Shown here in pieces: positions 19,615-30,320 of a DNA stretch of 64,000 nt (its first letter is position 1; each line of letters starts with the position of its first letter). A model generated the notes under the pieces. That model ran no database searches. It saw only the letters and a program-made list of their open reading frames with translations, and had not been told where the DNA came from. Made by a program: the position numbers and the translations under genes. The DNA comes from Prorocentrum cordatum (Eukaryota; Sar; Dinophyceae; Prorocentrales; Prorocentraceae). The stretch spans positions 589,979 to 653,978 of the forward strand of contig CAUYUJ010005002.1 in NCBI GenBank assembly GCA_963575745.1. Reading direction: 5' to 3'.

Positions 19615-21083
19615 ATGGCAGATAGCGAGTCGCCCGCCAGTGCCCGCAAAAGGCCGGCTGCCACGGCCATTGCGTGCCCGCCAAAGAGAACGAAGCAGGA
19701 CGACGACAGCAGCGACGCTCCGCTGGCAGCCAAGCCACAACCCAAGGGAAAAGCAAAGGCAAAAGCAAAGGGGCAGGCGCCGAAGCCCGCCAAGGGCAAG
19801 GCAATGGCTGCGCCAGTCGAGCCACTGCAGACGAGGAGAGGGCCGCGCCCAAGGCCAAGGCGAAGGCCCTGCTCGTGGCCAAGAGCAAGGCGCCGACAGC
19901 GAGCAAGAGCATGGCTGCCCCGCCCGTCGAGCTGCACCCCGTCAAGGCCGAGATCACGGCTGGTGAGCTTAGTGAACTCGAGAAGCTCAAGGGCATGAAG
20001 GTCCCGAAGCCCGTGGTTGCGGCGAGGGACTCGCTGAAGAAAGCAGGCATCTCCAAGCTCGAGGATTTGACCGCTGACAAGCTCAAGGATGTTCTTGATG
20101 ATGACTCGCTCAAGAGCCTGTTCAGCTCATTGGGAACGACTTTAAAGTCAAAGTGTCCTATGCTGCACGCTAAGTACGTGAAAGATACCACGGGCCGCGC
20201 TTCCATCGAGCGCAAGCGAGAGTGGTTGACCAAATTCATCATTGACCCAACAAGCGGAGGTTGCTCCGCAGGGCAAGACACCACCGTCGGCAGCAGGGAC
20301 GAGTCGGAGAGCCTCACCGAGTGGCTGACAGAGGAGCAGCTCGGAGGGCCAATGTACCTCAATTCGCCGCTGCATGCATCTATCATCGTAAAGTCTTTGG
20401 ATTGCAGACCGCATCGCAACGGGTTGCTGGCAGAGGCGGGCGTGAGGGAGTACAAGTTCTCGAAGGAGATCCCCAGGGAGATCGAGTTCAAGAACAACTC
20501 GTCGAGCGTGAGTTCGAGCGTGGACGTCAACGCAGATACCTACAAGCAGATCCAGGGCGCCATGATGGGCCAGGCGATCTCCAGCGCCTTGCCCTTGTCC
20601 GACGGCGCGGCAGGGGAATCCGAGAAGGAGAAGAAGGACCGCGAGAGGAAGGAACGGGCCGCAGCCAAGGCCGAGAAGGAGAAGCAGGAGGCACAGCAGA
20701 ACCCGATGAAGGCAAAGGTCGACGAGGCCAAGAAACTTCTCGACGAGCAGATCAAGAAAGCAAAAGCGTGGGCCCGAAGCGTGGACGACGAGCTGAGAGA
20801 GATCCCAGGGCACCAGCTGAAACTTCAGAGGAAGGGCTTCCCGCAGTCGATGGGCGATTACCTCGCAGAGCAGGGGAACCAGCACCGACTCAGCATGGAG
20901 AAATTCGCCAACGGCATCTACACGGAGGCAAAGTCTGTCAAGGGCCAGTCTTCGAACGACCCGCAGGTCTACACCGCCATGTCCGACAAGCTCAAACATG
21001 ACCTCGAGCAGGAGACTACAAAGTTCAACACATTCAAGAAATCTACGTTGGACGAGATGCGCAAGATGAAGGATTCGTCTTGA
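19615..21083 (+). CDS. Retroposed gene for a Lys/Ala-rich coiled protein, one frameshift
   Basis: The product starts MADSESPASARKRPAATAIA and runs through PKGKAKAKAKGQ. Near 19828-19835 the natural reading moves to another frame and continues ADEERAAPKAKAKA; one inserted base would restore a single frame. The rest holds a helical segment (LEKLKGMKVPKPVVAARDSL), a Lys/Glu-rich coiled coil (KEKKDRERKERAAAKAEKEK) and a helical tail ending MRKMKDSS. It has no introns. The spliced-leader relic lies upstream and an A-rich stretch (21310-21329) about 230 bp after the stop, as in a retroposed mRNA. The family is unknown to me. The single frameshift could be an assembly error, since the rest is undamaged. 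Confidence 0.6.
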
Positions 21084-22025
21084 GCTGCGTGGCGCAGCGT
21101 CGAGCCCATCGCCATCTGCCTGGCCGCTAGGCGCAGCGCACGACGTGTTGCGCGCAGTTTCAAGTTCGCTTGAGCCTGGCTGGTCGGGGGGAGGTATACT
21201 GACAATGAAAACGAAAACGACCGAGCGAGGGATGGATGAGGAAAGGAAGTGATGTTCATAATGCCCCTGGCTGATTTTCTGGCACTGCCTCTGTTCCCAC
21301 GGTTGCCAGAAAAAAAACAAACAAACAAATTTGTGAGCAGAGCATTGTTTCGACACGTCCCTCAATGAAACCTTGCGGACATAATAACCATTGATATTTG
21401 ATGTCTGGTAAACTCGAATGACCAACATGGCCCCAGAAGGTTACCCCCGAGGGCCTCATAGGGCACGACGGTCTCATCGCCTCCCCTTGAGGTCCACGCG
21501 TGAGGACAGAAGCCAGAAACACCTGAAGCGCCCCCTGGGGAGACGGCAGGCACCCCCAGAACATGGAACCATGGCCCCTTGGAACCCGACTCCCCCGTGA
21601 ACGCGTGCAATATATCTGATCTGAGGTCTTCAGATGTCCTATGCAAGACCGCCCTGCCATCTTTCCACTTCTCGCTCCTCCAGCACCCCCTTCCCCCCTC
21701 GTTCCCAGCCGACTGGCCTTGCGAGCTTCTTTTTAGGCCCGAGGCTTTGCAGATCGCGCGTGGGGTTAGCGCGATCGCTGAATGGTCCTCGGCGGCATTC
21801 GCAAGAAGCTCTTCTCGGACTCAATCGGCAACAAATCCTTTGTCGGGGCGATGCCACGAGGATGATCCTTCTTTTTTGTTTGGGCCCTGGGTCCAGAATG
21901 CGGGCGGGTGGATTGGGGTTCGATGGGGGGCGACGGCGGTTGGGGCATGGGGTGAAGGGGGGGGGGGGGGCCGAAATGCTGGATGCGTTTTAAATTGGCA
22001 TCGCCCCGAAGATGGATGCTGCCAG
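21084..22025. other. 3' UTR with A-rich end, then upstream region of the next gene
   Basis: A8 followed by CAAACAAACAAA lies at 21310-21329. From 21580 the frame of the next gene is open, but its composition is not protein-like. CAG at 22023-22025 is a plausible splice acceptor (AG|G). Confidence 0.4.
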
Positions 22026-22612
22026 GAGGCATTCTCCGACAAGTGCGCTAGCGCCGACTGCTGCCATACAGAGCAATTCCTGAAGAGGAAGTTTGCCAAA
22101 CATGGGTTCAGCGCGACTGATGTAGTTGAAGCATCGCAGGCATTTTGCAGCGATGCACCCACCGAGACGCCTCGTGTTGTCCAAGATTGGGGCTCGGTCC
22201 AGAAAGGAGGCAATGCCTATAGAGGGCTAATGAGGCGGCTGGACAAAATCGATCTCCCACCAGTTTACCAAGCGGCGTTGCCCTCATGGGACCCCCTGAG
22301 AAATCAAAAGGCCACGATGTTGACGAATTTTCTGTTACCACACGAGATGTTACACCACATGGTTCAGCCTAGTACCGTACATGAATGGTGTACGTTTGCC
22401 CCCGAGGTCAGCCCACTAAACGATGTACTGAAAGAGTGGGGCGAAACGCTCAAGCCACCTCGGGATACGACGACCGAGCTGTTTGCAAGTTTGGGGCTTT
22501 GGGGTGATAGCGCCCCGTACTCGAAGCGAGACAGCGTCTATCTTCTCACGTGGCAGGTGTTGTCAGGCAAAGATCGGCATCGACGGCATTGGTTTTGTTG
22601 TTTCCCAAAACG
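22026..22612 (+). CDS. Transposase-like family protein, exon 1 as visible
   Basis: From EAFSDKCASADCCHTEQF through GWGSVQ-like text to HWFCCFPKR. It includes PHEMLHHMVQPSTVHEW and SVYLLTWQVLSG. It joins exon 2 in phase 2: CG at 22611-22612 plus G at 23406 gives Arg, and the protein reads FCCFPKR-YVCQCGCYGRH. I chose 22026 because CCAG|GAGG fits the AG|G acceptor rule; the frame is open upstream, so the true start is uncertain and further exons may precede it. The family is one I associate with high copy number in dinoflagellates, with a tnp2/CMC-like look, but I cannot place it firmly. Confidence 0.55.
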
Positions 22613-23405
22613 GTACCCTGGGAAATCGAAGCTCATCAAAACTATCATCGATGCCTCGTCCCTTCGGCCCGCGCTGCCGTCGGGGCTGTCGCAACTGGAG
22701 TCGTTGCGTCGTCGCCTGGGCAACGGGCGGGGGGTGGGAGGGCCCAAAGGGAAGAAATATATGCAATAGCGCAAGCGATCAGACGCAATCAACTTAATTA
22801 CATAAGTAATTTCTGTTAACAGACAACGCTGCAAATGCAATGCAAGCAAGTGCAATCAAATCGAACTTCAGAAAACAACAAAACGACATATTACAGAACA
22901 GCAGCTACAGACTACAGAAAAAAACAACAGATTACAGAAAAAACTACAGAATACAGAAACATTACAGATTACAGAAACAGACTACACATTATTCAGCGAA
23001 TCGCGATGCGTGAGAACGAATGAACTGCACCGCAACTGATCCAGCAAACGCAACGCAACTCAATACATACAGTGCCCCAGCAGTGAAGCGACGGAACGCA
23101 AAGGAGGATGCGGGGTGCGAAGCTGGCGGATGACTGGAAGTGGATGGGGTAGGACACAAGTTGCAAATAAACCACAGATCTGTACGCACGAAATGGATGC
23201 GGAAAGAATGTGCACGATGCCCAACAGCAGTTCCTGCCCGCGCAGCCGCGGCCTGTGTCCATTCGAGACAGGAGAAGGCCTGTCCAACAACGGCCGCTGT
23301 TGGTTTGGGACGACATTTGTTGTTGGGCACCGCACTCATTTTGTCCGCGCTCATTTCGGGCGCCGAAGCAATCAGCGACAGATTTGTCTGACAACACCTT
23401 CCAAG
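22613..23405 (+). other. 793-bp intron (GT-AG, AG|G) carrying repeats
   Basis: It begins GTACCC and ends TTCCAAG before GTACGTATG. Removing it joins the two open frames exactly and makes the Cys-rich stretch CCFPKR-YVCQCGC continuous. It carries the reverse-complemented TCTGTAATCTGTAG repeat (22885-22985) and a complete MITE family A copy (23186-23361). Confidence 0.65.
23186..23361 (+). mobile_element. MITE family A, copy 3 (complete, in intron)
   Basis: Terminal inverted repeats 23186-23229 and 23318-23361 match at 33 of 44 positions (GC.CGAAATG...TGCCCAACA.CA). The core carries the family words GTGTCCATTCGAGACA, CAACGGCCGCTGTTGG and GGGACGACA. 176 bp, non-coding. No target duplication was recognised. 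Confidence 0.75.
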
Positions 23406-24552
23406 GTACGTATGCCAGTGCGGCTGCTACGGCCGTCACACTTTCGAAGAGGCGTGGCGAGTGATGGGGTGGAGCCTCCGCGCACTGGCAGATGGGCATT
23501 TTCCACGCGTGCGCCACGACCAGAATCCGTATAACAAGAGCTCGGGTGTTGGCGACAGGGATCGAATACACCAGGCGGGCTGCGTTTTGAATTGCAAGGC
23601 CGCGTGCATTCAGATAAAGGGGGACTGGGCCTGGTACAAACAAGCTTTTGGATTGTCGGGGTGGAAAGGGGAAGGGGGGCACGGCCACGTATGCTGGCGA
23701 TGCCCTGCCAATAACAAGACCGACTTTGATTTCCGCAGGGCTGACCGCCATGCCCCTTGGAGAGGGCACGAATATGATGATGATAAGGCCCTTTTCATGT
23801 GCATGCTTCACAGTGGGTTCAGGAGTGAGATCTTCAATTTCCCAGGCATGCGGTTCAAGTACATACTAATAGATTTGATGCACGTGGTGTGTCTAGGGAT
23901 TCTCCAAAATCTCCTCGGCAATTGCTTCTGGGAGTTGCATTGCAGCTTGGGCGGTAACATGTCGCCTGATTCAACGGGGTCAAAAGGGGCTGTGAGCGTT
24001 TTGAGATCACAGATACGTTTGGGTTCAAAGTTTTTGGGCATCGACTGCCCCGTGTACGCACTAACACTTCCCATGTTCAGGGCGAGTGGCAAAGGTCCGA
24101 AGATGAAGACGAAGGCAGGTGAGGGGAGACACTTGTTGAAAGTATTGCTACACATGCTTATCACATTCTACGATCAGACATCAGAACACAACGCCATTCG
24201 TTTGAACTGCGTGCGCAGCCTTGCCGCAATATATGACCAGCTCGCCGTGTGGGATTTTGATACGTCCTACAGTGAGTGCGCAGTGCTGGCGACCAAGCAT
24301 GTGCTACTGTATGCTGAGCTGTGGAGGGAAGCGGCAGAATTAGATGAGTCCACGCTCCTGTGGAAAATGATTCCAAAACATCATTTATTTATCCACTTAA
24401 TGGAACACGATCGTGGGAATCCAAAGGAGGGGTGGAATTACGGTGACGAATCAGAGATTGGCGTGGCAGTCGATATGTGCACGACGCTGCATTGCAGGAC
24501 CATCGCCACGGAAGCGGTGCGAAAGTACAGGGCAACTACTGTTGAGCGCTGA
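23406..24552 (+). CDS. Transposase-like family protein, exon 2
   Basis: Continues from exon 1 as YVCQCGCYGRHTFEEAWRVM, then GWSLRALADGHFPRVR, GDWAWYKQAFGL, the Cys pair CWRCPANNK, FPGMRFKYILIDLMHVVCLG and near the C-terminus PKHHLFIHLMEHDRG..GWNYGDESEIG. The D.MH..CLG, PKHH..IHL and DESEIG motifs recall the catalytic and C-terminal blocks of tnp2/CMC-type DDE transposases, but I cannot assign the catalytic triad. The Cys-rich patches suggest zinc binding. The exon is undamaged over 382 codons and ends in TGA. Its intactness suggests a recent or functional copy. Alternative: a domesticated host gene. Confidence 0.6.
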
Positions 24553-24754
24553 GAAAAATAGCTTTCGAAGGGGATTCAGAGTTTTCCGATGTCATTCGGG
24601 TAGTACTTCTTGGCGCACCCAGCCGTGGCGAGGAGGATTTCCTTGGGTACGCACGCGTATCTTGTCAGGCGACCCTATTTCCCGAGGGTGGGATTTCGAA
24701 GCGCTTCCAACCGTGGCGGCGAGAGGGCCTCAGACTAACAAAACATCCCAGCCG

Positions 24755-24759
<5 letters not shown>
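24553..24759. other. No supported gene
   Basis: Presumed 3' flank of the transposase-like gene; nothing recognisable. Confidence 0.4.
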
Positions 24760-24789
<30 letters not shown>

Positions 24790-24862
24790 TATATAGAAAA
24801 GAAAGAGAGAGAGAGAGAGAGAAAGAAAGAAAGAGAGAGAGAGAGAGACAGAGAGAGAGAGT

Positions 24863-24910
<48 letters not shown>

Positions 24911-25500
24911 CAACGAGAGAGAGAAAGAGAAAGAGAGAGAGAGAGAGAGACAAAAGAGAGACAAGACAAAGGGAACGGTCGACCGCTCATGGCGTCGGTG
25001 CTGGCGTCGGTTCTGGAGTCGCGACCTGCTACCTCCTGAGAGGAGGAGGAGGAGGAGGAGGAGGAGGAGGAGGAGGAGGAGGAGGAGAAGGGGGAGGAGA
25101 GGAGGAGGAGGAGGAGGGAGGAGGAGGTACAGGAGGTGGGGTAGGGGGAGGGGAACAGGGGGGAGGGGCAGGAGGTGAAGAAGGCTATGGGGGAGGAGGA
25201 GGAGGAGGAGGAGGAGGAGGAGGAGGAGGAGGAGGAGGAGGAGGAGGAGGAGGAGGGAGGAGGAGGAGGAGAGGAGGAGGAGGGGAGGAGGGGAGGAGGA
25301 GGAACGAGAGGAAAAAGGAGGGGGACAAGGAGGAGGAAGATGGTGGAGAGGACAAGAGTAGGATGGGGGCAGGACGAAATCGAAGACGCGGAATGGGGGG
25401 GGGGAGGGGGGGAGGAGAAAGGCGAGGAGGAGAAAGAGGAGGAGGTGGGGGAGGGGAGGGACGGGGTAGGGGGGCGGAGGGGGAAGGGAGGGGGGACAAG
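24760..25500. repeat. (GA)n then (GGA)n microsatellites
   Basis: GA/GAAA runs to 24963, then after a short unique spacer a GGA tract from 25041 to about 25500. All reading frames here are Arg/Glu/Ser/Pro repeats. Confidence 0.9.
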
Positions 25501-26259
25501 CTAGGTGCGCGAGCGTCTTGTCAGACGTCCTAGTATGATCTTATCTTATACTTCATTTATCGTACGTCGGTTTACTTACATCATGGCTTTAGGTTTTTTA
25601 TATAATATAAAACAGTTGTTCGTTGGATTCGCCCCATGTTAATCAAATTATATCAAAAAGTTAAGAAATATGATTTTAGTGCGCATATAATATTTAAGCT
25701 GCGCGGATGCTCTGGGAACGCTTCGGAATACCCAGGAATGCACGTCTTCACTCGCCGGCCTCCCACTCCTCGACCCGCCTCCTCACCTCTGCTGCTCTCA
25801 GGGTGCTTTGCCGGGGCAGTCTTGTTGCAGGCGCCGCCCCGGGACCCGACCCGCGACCCGCCGCCGACCTGCTCCGCAGCCCACCCGCGGCCTGCCCCGC
25901 GGCCTGCACCCCCCGCGACCTGCCTTGCGACTCGCCCGGGGGTTCGCCCACCCCGTCGCCGACGATCCATCCGCGACCCGCCTACAAACCGAGTGGAAGA
26001 CATCGGCGCCCGAGCTTACAGCCAAGCCGCTGAAGCAAGGATTGGGGGTTCGGGAGGAGCTCCTGTGTTCGGGCCCGAGGACCGACCTCGGGGAACTTCG
26101 GGGAACCTGCTCGTGGCCGAGGCTCGCCGTGACCAGGGACGCCGCTCCGTTCCTGCCTCGGTGTGATTCGGACCCCCGGCCCACCTAGCCGGGCTGCCCT
26201 TTGCCCCCCCCGATCGGGGGGCAACGATAGGGGGAGATGGGCATAGGGGGGTGATACAT
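25501..26259. other. No supported gene; AT-rich then GC-rich
   Basis: 25520-25720 is AT-rich with TATAATATAAAA. 25840-25980 is a degenerate CGACCCGC repeat. No gene recognised. Confidence 0.45.
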
Positions 26260-26390
26260 CGACCCCCAATCGCCCATGGATCGCCGATAGGGACCCGATA
26301 GCCCCGCCCCGCCCAGGAAGGCGCGCATTCACTATCGGGGGCCCATCGCCGATCTGTCGACGCTGTGTCGCCGATTCCAGGTCGATGCAT
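26260..26390 (+). repeat. GC-rich dispersed repeat C, copy 1
   Basis: Aligns along its length with 55019-55150 in the same orientation: CCCAATCGC.CAT..ATCGCCGATAGGG, GATAGCCCCGCCCCGCCCAGG, ATCGGGGGC, TCGCCGAT and TCGCCGATTCCAGGTCGA. GCCGAT/ATCGGC words make local hairpins. The same ATCGCCGATGC vocabulary recurs at 26985-27100. Non-coding. Confidence 0.7.
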
Positions 26391-26611
26391 CCCCCCTTAC
26401 GCCTGCCCCCCCCGATCGTTGCCCCTCACCCGAGGTCGTCGTGGCCACGGGCCCCGGCGGCGCGCTCGGCGCGCCCGCGGGTCCGTCGCCGCCGGCCGTG
26501 CCCTTGGGCGGCCTCCGGGGCAGCCTGCCGAGCGCCCAGCCCGGGAGCCGCTGGAGCTGGCCCGCAGGCCCGGTCCTCCCAGGTGGGCTCCGAGCTCAGA
26601 CAGATCTGCGC

Positions 26612-26818
26612 GGTAGAAGCGTTGATCGCGACTCACTACCCACCAAACCACCAGGACCCAAAGCGAAGGCCTCAAGTTGCCCTCCATGTCCAGTGGGGGG
26701 GGGGTCGGTGAACATCGACACAAACACATATGGAGCCCATACCCCGCCCAACCCGAAATCCGGGTCTTCGGGTTGGGTTGGGGTGGTCTGGTGGGTAGTC
26801 AGCGACGGCGCCGTTTTC
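26612..26818. repeat. Imperfect inverted repeat, about 200 bp
   Basis: CGCGACTCACTACCCACCAAACCACC (about 26627-26652) is the inverse of GGTGGTCTGGTGGGTAGTCAGCGACG (about 26787-26812). Inner parts ACCCGAAATCCGGGTCTTCGGGTT also fold. It may be another MITE; no target duplication was seen. Confidence 0.5.
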
Positions 26819-26984
26819 AGCCTCCCGGTGCCCTCGCCAGGCTCCAGGGCCGTCAAGAAATACGCGGGATGAAAAAGAGGTCCCAGGGAAGGTGTCAGGA
26901 TTTCCGGGGGCGCCGTACACATGGCACAAATCAGGACATCGGTTGTCTGGGAGGGGATGGAGTCGGAGGACCGCGCCGCATCGA

Positions 26985-27105
26985 CGATGCATCGCCGATG
27001 CGGTTCGCTGTGGAGCCCGAGTATCTCCACGCCGACGGCGCCGATGCATCGCCGTCGTCGCTGATGCGTCGGCGATGCATCTGCGATGCGTCGGCGATGC
27101 GGCGC
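26985..27105. repeat. GATGCATCGCCGATGCG palindromic cluster
   Basis: Repeated CGATGCATCGCCGATGC, CGTCGGCGATGCATCTGCGATGC and similar words, each self-complementary in part. Related to repeat C at 26260 and 55019. Confidence 0.55.
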
Positions 27106-27534
27106 GATCCTCCGTCCCCGCCTACTCGGACCCCATCTGGGGGGCCTCTTGTAGGGGCCCCGCCCCCGAGGGTTGCCCCGTTAGTCGTGGCGGCGCCGGC
27201 AGGCGGGGCGCAGCCACGGGCACCCGGGAGGCCTGCGCGGCTCATCGCCGCCGAGGCGCCCGTCGTGCAGGCGATTGTGTCTGCATTCGGTGATCCAGTA
27301 TCGTCCGTTACGTGGGGTCGCCCAGGCCCCTCCCTCCCCCGACCCCCCTTCCCGTAACGGCGCCGAACGTGCGCGCGGGGGTGGGGAGATGCCGGTTCCC
27401 CCACAGGCATGGCGGGGTGCTCGCAGGCATGTTGTGGTGCTGACAGCCATGCTTGGCTGTGGCGCTCGCACGCATGCCGTGGCGCTCGCAGGCCCGACCC
27501 CTCCCCCACCCTGATCCCCCCGTCACGGACGTTA
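27106..27534. other. No supported gene
   Basis: GC-rich; three variants of GTGGCGCTCGCA.GCATG near 27415-27500. No domain recognised. Confidence 0.4.
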
Positions 27535-28026
27535 CGGAGGGGAGGAGGAAGAGGAGGAGGAGAAGGAGGAGGAGGAGGGGGAGGAGGAGGGGGAGGAGGA
27601 GGAGGAGAAGGAGGAGGAGGAGGAGGAGGAGGAGGAGGAGGAGAGGGGGGTGTAAAACAATCTCCAGGCGGCAGGTCCAGCGGACTCCCAGGCATGGGCT
27701 GGGGTCAGCACCCCTTGTGCATCGACGATATCCTCGCTCACGCCGGCACATTCGGCCGCCCCGCTGGCTGCCACGTCGCCCGCGGACCCGCGGGGCCTCT
27801 CCGTCAGCGAGGTGGGCGGAGATCTGCATAGCACCGTCGCCGTGGGCATCGAGGCGGCCGCGGCAGATGGGGGAGGTTGGTTCATGCTCGGTCAGAGGGC
27901 TTTTGACCGCGCGCGCACGCGTGTGTGCATGCGTGCGTGCGTGCGTGCGTGTGTGCGTGCGTGCGTGCGTGCGTGCGTGCGGCGTGCGTGCGTGCCTGCG
28001 TGCGTGCGTGCGTGCGTGAGTGCGTG

Positions 28027-28098
<72 letters not shown>

Positions 28099-28139
28099 TG
28101 TGTGTGTGTGTGTGTGTATGTGTGTGTGTGTGTGCGTGC

Positions 28140-28188
<49 letters not shown>

Positions 28189-28258
28189 GGGGGGGTGCGC
28201 GTGCTTGTGTGTGTGAGAATGTTTGTGTGCGTGTGCGTGTGTGTGTGTGTGTGTGTTG
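27535..28258. repeat. (GGA)n and (GTGC)n/(GT)n microsatellites
   Basis: GGA tract at 27535-27645, a unique 260-bp spacer, then GTGC tetranucleotides from 27909 passing into GT dinucleotides to 28258. The Cys/Val/Arg and Thr/His frames are artefacts. Confidence 0.9.
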
Positions 28259-28299
28259 CCAACACTGGCGTTTGCTGCTGCGTCGTGCGCGGTACTGCA

Positions 28300-28988
28300 C
28301 TGGTTCATCCCACCATCATTGTCGCTGGTGCGGGCCAGGCTTACGAAGACCTCGACTCGCAAGAGATCGAAAAGGCCATCGACCAGCTTTTCGACGAAAT
28401 ACCTCGACACACTCGCTCGCACACTTTCACGATTACCGACAAGAAGCGTGGCTTCGAAACTCGTTGGGACGGACACTATGCAGCACCGCATGCAGATAGG
28501 TGCATTGTCAATTTCAAGTCCTTGCGCAGATGTCTTCTTGGATTTCTTGGGGTGCGGCTGTACCGCATCGGTGACTTTTGCTGGGAACAGATCAAAGGCA
28601 TCCCCATTGGTGGTCCTCTGTCGGGGTGCATCCTGTAGATCGTTTCAAGCCGTGCTGAGACCTCACGTGATCAGGTCACCCAAGAAGAAGAAAACACATT
28701 GCCGCTGGCGGATATGTTGACGACTTGGGGCTGTTCTCCCATACCCTCTGCCGCGTATGTGTATCTCGGGTGATAGGGCAGGTGTACAAAACCATTGTCA
28801 AGTTTAAGGTCGATGACTCTTTCAGGGTTGTCGATGGCGCCACTGTCGTTCAGAAGTTCCTAGATTCGGAGGTCCACCTGAGTTTCGCAGAGTTCTCCCT
28901 AGAGCCCCTACACAAGAATGAGAAGTTTGCTTGGACCTGGATCCCTATCATACATCGCAAAACAGTCAATCCCCCCTTACGCCTTTAA
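28300..28988 (+). pseudogene. Decayed reverse transcriptase, unclassified
   Basis: Frame one reads [20 protein letters not shown] and later FCWEQIKGIPIGGPLSG, the RT motif B region, then TAG at 28636-28638. After a frame change, GGYVDDLGLFSHTLCRV holds the YVDD catalytic box (28713-28724), followed by VYKTIVKFKVDD and FLDSEVHLSF. Order and spacing fit an RT palm domain. The stop and the frame change make it inactive. It lacks an endonuclease; Penelope-like or another non-LTR class is possible. It abuts the (GT)n tract. Confidence 0.6.
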
Positions 28989-29324
28989 GAAAGATCGAGC
29001 ACTCCTTAGAATACACCGGGCCGAACTCAAAGGACGTATATCCTGGTGTATTTGAGATTGGGATGTCCTTACACAATCATTTTCAAGCTCTGGGTCCAGG
29101 TCTAGCCCCATGCGGATTTCCAGGACGTCATTTGGGTCGCCCTCCAGCTCATCTACAAGGCATGCCCCGAGCTGGTGAAAGCCCATTTCCCCGACCTGCC
29201 TTCCCAGGCCACCTCGCACGTTGGCTGTTGCGCTCAGTCTCGAGAACACGTGCGCCGGGCATCGTCCTTTGCTCCTCCCTGCGCATCTTCTTTCTTTACA
29301 GCACCCTGTTTCCCCACAGCGGGC

Positions 29325-30320
29325 ATGGGCGGCAGTCCGTGGGGGGGCAAAGGCACCCGTGGCAGAAAGGAGCGTGGTCCCCGTAGCCCATGCCAGCCCG
29401 GGCAGGGAGGCGGCGGCGACAGCCTCGTAGGCTTCGCCAGCCAGTTCAATAATATGATGGGTAGTCTGGCATCGTCTGGACAGATGGCCCAGCTCGGCAG
29501 TGCTCTAGCGACCGCCCAGGCCAAGCAGGCTCCTGCGAGTGGCGGCTGTACCCCGACATCTCCGACCCAGCCGAGCACGATGCAGACGCATGAGCTGGCC
29601 TCAGCATTGACTACCATGCTCCAGAGCTCCCAAGGCTCCCAAGGCACTGCCTCATCGGCCACCCCAGAGAGAGTTGATCAGAACGGCGGTTCGAACGGCG
29701 ACTCACGCCTCCAGAATAAAGTGCGCCTCTTGGCCGAGTTCGCTTCCAACGCTGAGCCCAATGGACCCACTGCCGCTCTTGAGGAACAGCCTGCATTCAA
29801 GCGCCTACGGGCCGAGATGGAGGCCTTCTCCAAGCGGGCCAACTCGCTGGAGGAGATGGCCCACGCCGTGAAGGGCACGGCCGACGAGACGAACCAGGGC
29901 GCGAAGGAGCTCATGGCCATGCTGAAGAGGTGTGATTCGTGGAGGCCCGACCGCAGGGGTAAGGGCGGAGCCGGGGCCGGAGGCAATGGCTAGGCCGCTG
30001 TTCACGTCGACGGCTGCGCGTTCCAGCGGACGATGACGACGGAGCTGCACGCGGAGGCCCTCGGCCATATCGGCGTCAGCGCGGGCAGGCGCGAGGCGAA
30101 GGCCCTCGCAGAGACCCTCCACATGAAGTTCAAGACCTGGCGGGAGGCCGTCAGCCCATTGAAGGGCACCACCCAGTGGCGCAGGAAGCTCGAGGCTCTC
30201 GGCGCCTCGGAGGAGCAGTGCAAGGAGGCCAGCGTCGAAGCCGTAGGGGGCCTCCTGTTCCGCTGCCTGGTGGACGACGGCTCGTGGGCCGACTCGCCAT
30301 TGCAGGATAGTTTGCCCTGA
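29325..30320 (+). pseudogene. Gly-rich coiled ORF interrupted by one in-frame TAG
   Basis: Starts MGGSPWGGKGTRGRKERG right after an acceptor-like TTTCCCCACAG. Then come LASQF-like segments, a Ser/Gln-rich middle, and a coiled stretch FKRLRAEMEAFSKRANSLEE. At 29991-29993 TAG interrupts the frame, yet the same frame continues AAVHVDGCAFQRTMTTELHA and LHMKFKTWREAV to VGGLLFRCLVDDGS and ends TGA at 30318-30320. Protein-like composition on both sides shows the two parts were one 331-codon reading frame. I associate the layout with an expanded dinoflagellate family of unknown role, possibly a retroelement ORF. Read-through of TAG is the alternative to decay. Confidence 0.55.

Noticed and set aside
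27308-28638. Cys/Val/Arg and Thr/His-rich frames over the GTGC tract
   Set aside because: Pure microsatellite translation; only the part after 28300 (RT) has real content.
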